Below, piece by piece: positions 47,201 through 56,847 of a DNA stretch of 64,000 bases (position 1 is its first letter; every line of letters begins with the position of its first letter). Below the pieces are notes generated by a model, which was not told the DNA's origin, made no database searches, and worked only from the letters and a program-made list of their open reading frames with translations. The stretch spans positions 2,356,001 through 2,420,000 of the forward strand of contig JACKQL020000001.1 of the NCBI GenBank assembly GCA_018296165.2, given 5' to 3'. A program made the position numbers and the translations under genes. Origin of the DNA: Termitomyces sp. T153. Lineage: Eukaryota; Basidiomycota; Agaricomycetes; Agaricales; Lyophyllaceae.

Positions 47201-48476
47201 CAGCGAACTTATGGTACTCCGGGGGAACTACTTTGGATAGGATCTGTTCCTCCGTCTTCTTTTCTGGCGTGGTAGTCCCTGCGCGGAGGTATTCCTCCGG
47301 TAGGGCTGGCGTGACTTGCAACTGGAAGGCGGGGGTGCCTTCTTGTAGGAGGCACGTGAAGGGGACAGCGCCGATGATTTTAATGTTGAGGTTTCTGGAG
47401 TCGATGGGGTTGGGTACCGTAGGTGTGGCAGCCGGGTCCGGGGTGGCATCGGGGTCAGGGATAGACTGGAAGCAGAGGTGGATGGCGGCCGCTAAGCTTG
47501 CTTCGGGGCCGGGGAATTGCATGGTGATGTTCTTCCAGTTGATGTCGGGTTTGACGTCTCGCAGCCACGGGAGTCCGAGCACAATTGGGGTCGACGGGGG
47601 TAGTTGGGTAACAAGGAGTCGGGCCTGGAACTGCAGGTTGTTATCAAGAGTGAGGGTGTTGTCGTGGTACTGCGTGATTCTTGTCGTGGCAGGGCTCCCG
47701 TCAAAGAGTTGGAGCTCAAGGGGTTTGTCAAGGTCATTGCGTCGGAGGTTGAGTTGATTGCTGACAAAGACACCAGAGGCGCTGCTGTCTACAAGGGCAG
47801 GAAGTACCTTGAGCGAGCCGCCAAGTCGGACATAGATGACAAACAATCGTGCAGACCTGGAGCAAAGTTGCAGCGGGGTTCGGGGTTGGTTGATCGTGGT
47901 CTCGGAGCTCTCGGAGGGGGGTGAGACATGGAAGGGTACCAGTCCGGAGTCGGTGGGGTTGTCCCAGTCGAGGCGTAGGGTGAGACTGGGCCAATCAATG
48001 CGGGGATTGGTGGAGTGGAGCCATGAGAACCCTAAGACAACGGGGGCGGAGGGGTGTAATTTTGTGACAAGTAGTTGGAGTTCTTGCTGTTGTCCGTCGG
48101 CAAAGGTCAGGGTTGTTTCTAGGCAATGAGTGATGTCTCCCGCTGGAGTAGAGTCTCCGTCAAAGAGTTTGAGGGGGATCGGGGCAGGGAGGCAGCGGAG
48201 GGGTTGTGGGGCGAGCGCCGCCAGGGATTCGTCAACAAAGTTATCGGTGGCGCCGCTGTCGACTAGTGTGGGGACAGGTTTGTCAGTGAAGGGGAGAGTG
48301 GTGCGGAGGAGGAGGTTTGTGGAGGAGTGGGAGGGGAGGTGTGCTGGGGGGTTGTCCGGGGCGAGGATCATTGCGCGGAGGAGTGTGGCTGGGGCAGAGA
48401 AGACGTCGGGATGTGGTCTGCGGTCTAGTGCGTCTTCCAGACCTAAACTGCCGACTCGTTTTCCGTGAACTGGTAG
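44292..48476 (-). pseudogene. Chromovirus pol: tandem protease domains, RT, RNase H, integrase, chromodomain
   Basis: One minus-strand frame runs from 48476 to the TGA at 44294-44292, broken only by in-frame TGA at 45947-45945 and 44834-44832. Order: a retropepsin segment with LVDSGATDNF, then a second with LVDSSASGVF; RT with LFAKEKDGSLRLCVDY, YGLFEYLVMPFGMTNSP and catalytic VIIYLDDILI; RNase H (CDASDYAIAGIL); integrase with zinc finger (HPGIHKT...CEPC) and D,D,E core (SMDHI, ISDRGP, HPETNGQTE). The C-terminal chromodomain is [13 protein letters not shown]...[16 protein letters not shown]. The chromodomain marks a chromovirus that may target modified histones. The first TGA lies where related elements read RRQARW; the second lies between integrase and the chromodomain linker. 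Confidence 0.92.
48443..48476 (-). promoter_or_regulatory. gag-pol overlap: inferred -1 frameshift window
   Basis: The pol frame is open only from 48476, just after a TAA at 48479-48477. Gag stops at 48443, so any gag-pol fusion must shift by -1 within these 34 nt. The best slip candidate is GGAAAAC (48464-48458), read G-GAA-AAC in gag. It is not a canonical XXXYYYZ heptamer. No stem-loop was tested. Confidence 0.5.
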
Positions 48477-50586
48477 TTACAGTCTTCTCCGTCGATCGTC
48501 CACATGGCGCGTCCCATCACCTGTCGTTTAGGGCAACTGCGAATAAAGTGTCCCTGCTCACCACATAGGATGCACGCGCCCTCCTTTCGTTGTTTCTCCT
48601 GCGTTTCCTCCGGCACGTCAATCCACTGGCTGTCCTGGATCCTGTTTGCGCATAGGGCTTCCTGATCGTCGGTGGGGTCCAGGATGTCGTTGCGATTGTC
48701 GGGGTTGGTATCCAGGGGTATTGGGGTGTCATGGAGGTCGGCAGCATTGAGCTGGGCGGGTGGTCGCTGCCCCGGGGGTCGGTTAGTGTTGGGAAGTCCT
48801 CGGCCCAGGGGGAAGCGGGGTGCGGGGTTAGCAGGGTTAGCAGGGATTGAGGATCGGATGCCATTGGTTGCTCCGGCCTGCCAGTTGGTGTTACCGGAGG
48901 GGTTCCACGAGGTCCAGGGCGCCGTGTTTTCGCTGTGGTCTTCCCAATAACGTTGGTCAACCTGGGTAACAAGCGCCTTGTACCCATCATAGGTGGTTTG
49001 TTTGGGCGCAAGGCGAAGGACGTCCTTGATCCGTTGGGGCAGGGCACGACGGAGGGCGAACTGGAGGGCATTGTAATTCCAGCCGGTCTCATAGGCCTCC
49101 CATTCGAATCATACGATGAAGGTTGTGAAGCGTTCGTTGTCGCGCATTCGGAGGTTGAAGAGATTTTCCTCTGCCTCCGCTACGGTGTCAAAGACACCAA
49201 ACTTACTCGAGAACTCTTGGGTGAAAGCGAGCCAATGGGAGAGTACGGGATTGTTTGGGTCAAACCGGAGTAGCGCGGTGTAGTGGTCGAAGGCGATGCC
49301 CTGTAAGTATGATGTGGCGAAGGCCACTCGTGAGCTCTCAAGCTGAAAAGTGATGGGCTTAGCTTGAAACATAGTTAAACACTGGGTCAGGAAGATTCGC
49401 CACTTCCGAGGGTCGTGGCTGGTGAAGGGTTTGGGCTTCTGGATGTTGAGTTTTCCTTCCCGGGCCAGTGCGTCGCAGGTGTTGTCCTGTGAGTTTTGAG
49501 TTCAAGGTGGGGGTCCGGCGTTGTAGTAGTAGTAGTAGTTATTTCCGTTTCCACGCTGGGGGGGAAAGCTGTCCATCGCCGGGCCCCATCCTCCCGAGGG
49601 TCCGCCATTGGGTGGTCCCCCACCGGGGTTTTGACCTACACTACCCGGGGCGGGTCCTGGGGCCCATCGAGGGGGAGGGGGTCCTCCGGGGTTCGGGGGT
49701 CCAAAATAGTTCACATCGGTGGGGGGATTAGGCATCGGGGTGGGCGGGGGACGAGAGGGGTTGACGGAAAGAGGGGGTCATGGCGCCCCAGGGCCCATGG
49801 GCTGTCGCGGGGGAACTGGAGCGTTGGGACGTGGCGGAGGGGCATTGCTACAAGGGGCACAGAGATCAAAGTGGAGGGGTCGGTCGCATTGGGGCCCGTT
49901 GCGCGGGGGGTGTTTGTCGGTGGGGTTGCCCAGCTTGTCAATATAGGAGAGGGTCCTGTTGTCGTTGTTGATGCGTAAGGGCAGTCGTTGGGAGCGGAGT
50001 TTGGGGGCGGCGGGTTGGTCCCAGGTTTGGAAGGCGCTGGGCACCGAGCTAGCCCGGGGCCGGGCGGAGAGAGCCAGGGTGTGGGCGGCCGGTTGGTCAA
50101 ACAACCCCCCCGCGGGGTTGAGGTTCCTCAAGATGCTGGAGGCCGCGTTGAGTTCTTCCTGCTGACGGGGAACAGAAGATGGGGCTTTGCTTTGTGTCCC
50201 GACGGGTTCCTTGCGTTGCACGTGGAAGGAGTGGGCGGGATCCAGAGGGTCTTCGAAGGGGCGGGGGTTCGGGCTAGTGTGGATTTCTTCAACCAAGGCG
50301 CGGAGCTCGTTCCATAAATTGTTGTCAATGCCCAGGGTGCCTTGCGTATTCTCCGGGAGGTTCCCTTGTAGGTAGCGTTCGTGGAAGTTGAGGAGTCGAT
50401 CTGCCCAGACTTCCGGGGTTGCGGAGGCGTCGGGGTAGCCTAGGTTGGTGAGGAGGCTGTGGGTACGCCTTGCGAATTCCGCAGGGGACAGGCGGAGGAA
50501 GCGGAGGACTTTGTCACGTTGCTGGGCATAGGCTTTGATCCTTTGCTGCCTAGGAGAAGGAGGGGTTTGAGCGGCGAACGGTGGGC

Positions 50587-50596
50587 GGGGGGGGGG
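50587..50596. other. 10-G homopolymer causing a gag frameshift
   Basis: Upstream gag (from 50954) and downstream gag (to 48443) are in different frames, and the switch falls at this G10 run (C10 on the coding strand). A one- or two-base length change here, biological or from sequencing, is the simplest explanation. Confidence 0.65.
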
Positions 50597-50973
50597 AATA
50601 GTTGTCCGTGGCCTCCGGAGGGACTGGGGCTGCAGCGGGGATTGGGTACACATAGTAATGGGCAGGGGGGAGGTAGGCGGGGTTGGGGGGTGCTGCGGAG
50701 TATCCTCCGGGGTTGATACGGGGGTTGTTGCCATTGGCGTGGAATGCGGGAGGGCAGCGCCAGCCTGGGGGTATTCCCTGGCTGATGGAGGGGGTGTAGA
50801 ATGCCTGGTTGGGGTCAGGGGTCCAATGACGGGGCACGTATTGGTCCGCAAAGGGACCCGGGTAGAATGGGGCGTAGGAATTTTCCAGTATGGGCCAGCC
50901 ATAGGCGTTGGTTGGGTAACCGACGGGGTTGTACGTGGGGTTAAATGCAGACATTGAGAATGGGGTAAGGGGG

Positions 50974-50986
50974 AGTCTTGATATTA
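50974..50986 (-). other. Self-complementary primer-binding site
   Basis: Immediately inside the 5' LTR the minus strand reads TAATATCAAGACT. The minus-strand sequence at 51551-51539, about 32 nt downstream of TATATAA (51583-51577) and so the predicted RNA 5' end, is AGTCTTGATATTA, its exact 13-nt complement. No tRNA-like TGG start is present. Confidence 0.8.
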
Positions 50987-51984
50987 TGTCAGGTTCCGCT
51001 GACAACGAGGGCTCAGTACACTGGCGAGTCCTTACTAGGTGGACGCGATGTCCTGCGCTTATAACCAGGCGTCCGGAGGTGGAGCGGAGGTGGGGAAAGC
51101 TTGCGAGGGGGTCTCTAGGGAGAGCGGCCCGAGCAAGTCCTGAGTGATTCAGAGGGGTCTAAGACCGAAGGTACTGGTTGTTGACCCCGGGCGGGTGTCA
51201 GGGCTAGTTAGTGGGCGCACAAATAGATTGCGGGGTAGGCGGAGGCTTCTTGGTTAATGGGGGCGGGGTTGGAGCTGGACAGGGGACTACCAGGGCTTGG
51301 TGGGTTCCGGGGCCAAGCAGGTAGCGAGGTCCAGAGTTGTTGTTTAAGAATGTTCAGGTCGTGGCGCGTGCGCAGAGTTTGTACTGACGTAGGGAGCAAG
51401 GAAACTTCAGAGGAACAAAGGAAATATGTACAGTCGAGACGAGATGGAGACGAGACGAGACTGAGAAAGGATAGATTCGAAACCTAAAAACAGAAATAGA
51501 GACAAGATGAGAGACGAAACATAGGAAACCGGTAAATGTAATATCAAGACTAAAGTTCAAGGAGTTGTTCTATGACTTATATACCGACTACTGGGTGCCT
51601 CCGAGGGCGGCGGATATGGTGGCGGGGGTCGACGGAGCTGTGCGGAGTCGATGGGTGTCAGGTACAATCCAAGGTCGGGCCGCAGCGGTATTCTGATGGG
51701 ATCAGTTGGGGGCGCGGCTGCTCCGGGGACGTCGTGACACTCCGGGACGGGTCAGGTGAACTAGGGTAGGGGGTCGGGGACGTATGACATGGCCAGGAAC
51801 AGTGGGGGAAGGTTTCAGGGGGTGTTGATGGCTATGGAGAGGGAGTTGCCGTCGGGGTTTGCCGGAGAAGCATTGGAGTTGTCCAGTGTGGGCGCAAAAG
51901 TATGGGCGGGGTTCAGGGGAGTTAGACGGGAAATTGGGAGGGGTTGGGAGCAGTGTCTAGGGAGCTAGGGAGCGGGTCATGACA
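50987..51984 (-). repeat. 5' LTR of the chromovirus, with promoter
   Basis: Runs TGTCAGGTTCC...GCGGGTCATGACA on the plus strand (998 bp). On the minus strand it has a TATA box TATATAA at 51583-51577, then a predicted transcript start AGTCTTGATATTA at 51551. U3 is therefore about 430 bp and the R/U5 part about 565 bp. Flanking bases at 51985 (CATAGGAGCACATC) do not match the left flank of the element. Confidence 0.92.
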
Positions 51985-54366
51985 CATAGGAGCACATCAG
52001 TGAGGTTGGCAGAGGCTGCAAGGATTGAGAGTTGATTGCCATTGGTTGCTCCAGCCTGCCAGTTGGTGTTGTTGTCAGAGGTGTTCCAGAGCTTTGTTGA
52101 GATCATAGCATTGAGTTGAGCTGGTGGGTGGGGTCCCAGAGTTTGATTGGTGCTGGGGGGTCCTCATCCTGGGGGAAAGTGGGGTATGAGATTGGCAGAG
52201 GCTGCAGGGATTGAGGGTCAGTTGCTGTTGGTTGCTCCAGCCTGCCAGTTGGTGTTGCTGGAGGTGTTCCAGATGGTTTCCAATAGTGTTGATCAACCTG
52301 TGTAATGAGCACCTTGTAACCATCATACATGGTTTGTTTTGGCATGAGGTGGAGGACATCCTTGATGCATTGGGGGAGGGCACAGCAAAGGGTGAACCAG
52401 AGGGTGTTGTAGTTCCAGCCAGTCTTGTAGGCTTCTTGCTTAAACTGGACGATGATGAAGGTGGTGAAGCATTTGTTGTTGTGCATTGAAAAGTTAAAGA
52501 AGTTCTCTTCCACTTCTGCTACAGTGTCAAATATGCTAAACTTACTGGAAAATTCCTGGGTGAAAGCAAGCCAGTTGGAGAGGATGGGGTTGTTAGGGTC
52601 AAACCAGAGCAGTGCCATGTAGTGATTGAAGGTGATGCCCTGTAGATATGAGGTGGCAAAAGCTACCTGTGAGCTCTCAAGCCGAAAAGTGATGGGCTTA
52701 GCTTGGAATATACTGAGGCATTGCATCAGGAAGATTCTCCATTTTCAGGGGTCATGGCCAGTGAAGGATTTGGGCTTCTGGATGTCAAGCTTTTCTTCTG
52801 AGGCCAGTGCATCACAAGTGTTGTCCTGGTGGTTTTGATTTTGGGGCAGGGGTCCAGCATTGTGGTAATAATAGTAATTTTTTCCATTGCTGCATTGAGG
52901 GGGAAAGTTGTCCATGGTCAGGTCCCATTTGTCCAGAGGTCCACTGTTGGGAGGTCTGCTACCAGGGAGTTAGCCAGCATTGCCTGGAGGGGGCCCAGGA
53001 GCCCAGCAAAGGGAAGGAGGAGGGGGTTCTCTAGGAACTGGCATGGAAGTTGAAGTGGGATGGCCTATCCAAGAGAGGGCCTGGAGCTTCATTCCCAAGG
53101 GCAGGTTCTCTGCTAAGGTTTCCCAGCTTGTTGATGTAGGAGAGGGTGTGGTTGGAGGTGAGGTTATTGTTGGCAGGGAGAGGTTGAGGAGCTCTCTTGG
53201 TATGGGATTTGGGCTTAGTGGGTTGATCCCAAGTGCAGAAGGTGCTGGGGACAGAGTTGGCCTGGGAGCAAGCAGAGAGGGCCAGGGTGTGAGTGGCAGG
53301 TTGGTCAAAGAGGCCTCCAGTGGGGTTGAGGGACTTCAAAATATTTGACATAGCATTGAGTTCCTCTTGCTGGTAGGGAGTGGGGCCAGGGCTTCTGCTC
53401 ATACCTCAGTGGATTCTTCTCATTGTATGTGGAAGGAGCAAGCAAGGTCCAACAGGTCCTCAAATTGGCAGGGGTTTGGGCTAGTGTAGACTTCATTGAC
53501 CAGGGTGCAGAGCTTGTTCTAGAGGTTGTGTCAATGCCCAGAGTGCCTTGCATGGTTTTGGGGAGGGTGCCTTGCAGGTAGCATTCATGAAAGTAAAGAA
53601 GACAATCTGTCCAGACTTCCAGAGTTGCTGGAGTGTTATAGTAACCCAAGCTGATGAGGAGGGCACAAGTACGTCATGCAAACTCCATGAGGGAGAGGTG
53701 GAGGGAGCAGAGGACTTCATTGTGCTGTTGGACATAAGCTTCAACTCATTGCTGTCTGGAGGAGGTGAGAATTTGAGCAGAAAATTGGAGTCAAGGGGGA
53801 AAATAGTTATCTGATTGCTCCAGAGGAACTGGAGCCACAACAGGGGTAGGGTAAGCATAGTAGTGTGCTGGTGGGAGGTATGCAGAGTTGGGCATGGCTG
53901 GGAATGCTCCAGGGAATTCCACAGGATAAGTGTGGGGGTAGGTCCCATCAGCAGGGAATGTTGGGGGGTGGCACCAGCCCATGGGATACTCCCTGATTGA
54001 TGGAGGGGGCATAGAAGGCCAGGTTCAGGTCCAGAGTCCAGTGCCAGAAAACACACTGATCCACAGATAAGCCTGAATAGAACAGGGCATAGCAATTTTC
54101 AGGCACTGGACTCTGGACCTGAACCTGGCCTTCTATGCTCCCTCCATCAATCAGGGAGTACCCCATGGGCTGGTGCCACCCCCCAACATTCCCTGCTGAT
54201 GGGACCTACCCTGCCAGAAAACACACTGATCCACAGATAAGCCTGAATAGAACAGGGCATAGCAATTTTCAGGCACTGGCTGACCATAGACATTGGTTGG
54301 GTAGCTGGCAGGGTTTTATGCAGGGTTATATGCAGACATTGAGAACAAGGTAAGGGGGGATCTTGA
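51985..54366 (-). pseudogene. CpG-depleted family-A gag copy, truncated
   Basis: It aligns with the chromovirus gag from its start (MSA... near 54340) through the capsid-like part (52726-52103: QAKPITFRLESSQVAFATSY). It is truncated before the zinc knuckle, at the junction with the young LTR. CG dinucleotides are largely replaced by TG or CA. In the capsid block the site of the 49109 stop is CAG (VQFKQ) here, so that stop is not ancestral. Near 52000-52090 and 52185-52275 a segment around GGTTGCTCCAGCCTGCCAGTTGG is duplicated in tandem. Confidence 0.85.
54043..54279. repeat. Local inverted duplication flanked by identical 67-bp direct repeats
   Basis: The block 53940-54046 reappears reverse-complemented at 54102-54209. 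On either side of that inverted block, 54043-54109 and 54213-54279 are identical over 67 bp (GCCAGAAAACACACTG... to ...CAGGCACTGG). This is the signature of replication template switching, or of an assembly error. Confidence 0.85.
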
Positions 54367-54371
54367 TATCA

Positions 54372-55438
54372 AGTCAGGTTCTGCTGACTACAGGGGCTCA
54401 GCTTAACTGGGCAAGTCCTTATTAGGTGGACACAATGTCCTGCACTTATAACCTAGTGCTCTGGAGTGGTCCAGACTTCAGATACTTGCAAGGATAAGTC
54501 AAGGGAAGTGGTTTGAGCAAATCTGGAGTGGTCCAAGAAAGTCTAAGACCAGGTACAATGGAAGTTGGGTTTGGAGGCATGTCAGGCACAAGTCTGTGGG
54601 CAAATATACAGACTGGGGCAAGCAGAGGCTATGCAAGTGATGGGAGCAGGGCCAGAGATTGATGGGGGATCAATTAATGGTGATGGGTTCTGGGGCTGAG
54701 CATAAAGCAAGGTCCAGAGTTAACCTATGGATATTTGAGGGATGTAACGTGTGCATGGAGTATGTGATGATGTTAGAATTGAAAGGAACTTGAGAATGAT
54801 AAAGGAAACAGAGATAGATGAGGCAAGACAGAGTCAAGACAAGAATCAAATAGAATTGAGATGAGAGATACAAGACTAAAGATAGAAATAGAGAGAAGAC
54901 CAGGAAACACAACCAGAACATGAACATAACAAGAGAACAACAGTAATGTGATGTCAAGTCTAAAGTAATGGATGTTACTCTACAACTTATATACTAACTA
55001 CTAGACTCTTCCAGGGATTGGGGTGTGGTGGCAGGACTTGTCGGAGCTGCAGAGGGTTGTTAGGTGTTGGTTCTGATCAGATGGTAGGCTGTGTTGATGT
55101 TCTGATGGGAACTGATGGAAACATGGTCTGCTCTGTAGTCATTGGGAAGTTCTGGAGGGGTCAAGTGGGTTGAGGGGATGAGCTAGCAACATGTGCCTGG
55201 GGTCAGGGGAGATGTTGGAGAAGCTCAGGAGCTTTGTAGGAGAAGAAGGGGAACTGATGAGGCCTGCAGGGGATGTGCTGGGGTTTGCCAGAAGGTCATC
55301 AGGGTTTGCTGGGGAAGCATCAAAGTTAGCCAGGGTGGGCACTGTGGGTGAATGAAGGTTGGGGCAGGGCAAGGGGGCATTGGCAGATACTCCAGGGAGG
55401 CAGGGTTGATGGGGGAGGTCCCAGAGTGGGTCATGACA
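54372..55438 (-). repeat. 5' LTR, family A, of the CpG-depleted gag copy
   Basis: On the plus strand it runs from AGTCAGGTTCTGCTGA (first T changed to A) to GGGTCATGACA at 55438. It lies directly upstream (minus strand) of the decayed gag. The primer-binding site is recognisable as GATATCAAGATCCCCCC (minus strand). R and TATA blocks are present near 54955-54990 but mutated. Confidence 0.85.
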
Positions 55439-56420
55439 GATGTGATGGTTCTTGCTGATGAAGATGACAGCCAATTTCATTCATATTGGTATTTTTGAGT
55501 TGGGAAGATATTCCATGCAATGGTATGGGTTCAAGGTAGTGGAGATTCTTTCCAATGACTAGAACTTCTTTGGGGGCATGATCATGGGTTTGACTATCAA
55601 GCCAAGTCAGGTCCAACTGCCAAACACACATATCAAATTGGCTTTGTAAAGGGTGATGATCTTGTGTATTTATTGACCCTACAAATGTTCTATGTGCAGT
55701 TCATTTGATTTCCCAATTTTCAGGTCAACTTACAAATCACTTATTGGGCCCATCTATGGCAAGACATGCAGAGGAAAATGACATGGATTGTGAGTGATAC
55801 CATGTTAACATGTAAGTGATTTTTAATTGTTTATTGCAATGATTAATATTAGTATTCAGATTTGTTGATAGAGATATGTTTGTGCATTTTACTGGAGGTG
55901 GAATTGGACATCAAATAACACAAGGAGCAACACATGCCTTGCAAAAGAATATGGAAAAGATATATTTTTCAAAGAATTCAGACTCAGATTCCAAGGAAAC
56001 AGATGAAGAATTGAAGAACAAGTCAGCTGAAGCAGTGACTGGAGAGGAACTTGGGAAGTTTGAAGAAGATTTAGATGAGGAAAAGGATCTAGGAGAAGGA
56101 GACAGTGAGGATGAACAAGAAGAGTACTTTGAAGAGTCCTTAGAATTTGATGCCTTGTAATTTTCTAATGGCAAAATTGTATTGCAGTATGTCAGAAAAT
56201 GTCACCCTGGAATGATAACATAACATATCACCAATATGGTTCCCAAAATGTATTAACAAATAATAAAGACCCAGAATGTTCCAGAAATCCAAGAACAATT
56301 TCTGAATGGTTTTATTCTAGGATACTCAAATATATCTTTGACCATGATTATATCAAGATATATAGTAATGGAAGACTGTCTCGAGAAAAGATATATGTAG
56401 CAGTATTAGCTTAGGATTAT
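55439..56420 (+). pseudogene. Unidentified transposon-type coding remnants
   Basis: A short plus-strand frame (55876-56160) encodes FVHFTGGGIGHQITQ followed by a long acidic tail ending at a stop. A degraded frame just before it (about 55560-55680) and another after it (56199-56414) look like parts of the same gene, separated by intron-like or frame-shifted joins (GTAAGTGATTTTTAATTG at 55812). The GGGxGH pattern with an acidic tail reminds me of a recurrent uncharacterised basidiomycete transposon-associated protein, but I cannot name it. CpG-poor. Confidence 0.35.
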
Positions 56421-56847
56421 ATCCTAAACTCATTTGGACATCAGTAAACTATAGCCAAGTTGCATTAATACTAATGTGGCATTTAAATTATTTTGTGTGA
56501 TATGGCCTGATAAGGTCAGGACAATGTGATAATCATCTGGAATTCCTCATCTCATGTTGGTTTTACATAATTTTGAGAAGTTTCTATGTGTCTTGATCAT
56601 TTTCTAGGAGTCATCATGACGATATTTTAAAATGTGCATTAATTATGACTTTTATATTATAATACTATCTATAGCCTACATAATTATACCTCCTTCAACC
56701 CATGGGTCCCAGGCCATGTTTGGCCGAGTTTTCTAAGTGACTTTTTTGTGATGGAAAACGAGCATATAACTGGTCATGACATTTGCGCCTTTACATCCAC
56801 ATCACCTCACAGTGTTTGTTAATTTGGCCTGACACACAGCAGAGTAC
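56421..56847. other. No gene recognised; AT-rich spacer
   Basis: AT-rich sequence without ORFs up to about 56690. CpG then begin to reappear and the recombinase remnant starts. No repeat termini were identified. Confidence 0.4.

Larger units (their letters stand above)
48443..50954 (-). pseudogene. Chromovirus gag with CCHC zinc knuckle, inactivated
   Basis: The start MSAFNPTYNPVGYPTN at 50954 opens a Pro/Tyr-rich N-terminus. A frame change follows at a 10-G tract (50587-50596), after which the frame is constant to the TAG at 48443-48445. In-frame TGA codons lie at 49778, 49502 and 49109. The capsid-like region (QAKPITFQLESSRVAFATSY, LFNLRMRDNERFTTF) is at 49372-49109. The nucleocapsid knuckle CILCGEQGHFIRSC (CX2CX4HX4C) is at about 48574-48533. 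Gag overlaps pol by 34 nt in the -1 frame. Gag would form the particle in which reverse transcription occurs. Confidence 0.88.
41171..51984 (-). mobile_element. Near full-length Ty3/gypsy chromovirus (family A), minus strand
   Basis: Two LTRs (50987-51984 as 5', 41171-42153 as 3') enclose gag (50954-48443), a -1 overlapping pol (48476-44292) with protease, RT, RNase H, integrase and chromodomain, and an opposite-strand ORF (42367-44062). A polypurine tract and a self-complementary primer-binding site abut the LTRs. The LTRs differ by only a few percent by eye plus one indel of about 15 bp. CpG is abundant, so this is the youngest family-A copy in the window. It is nevertheless dead: five in-frame TGA codons and a frameshift at a G tract. 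No 5-bp target duplication is present (GAAAG left, CATAG right), unlike the four solo LTRs. It therefore probably sits at a recombination junction. Confidence 0.92.

Noticed and set aside
46566..48468. Plus-strand ORFs of 83-193 codons across pol
   Set aside because: They are complementary to well-supported protease and RT sequence and show no domain of their own.
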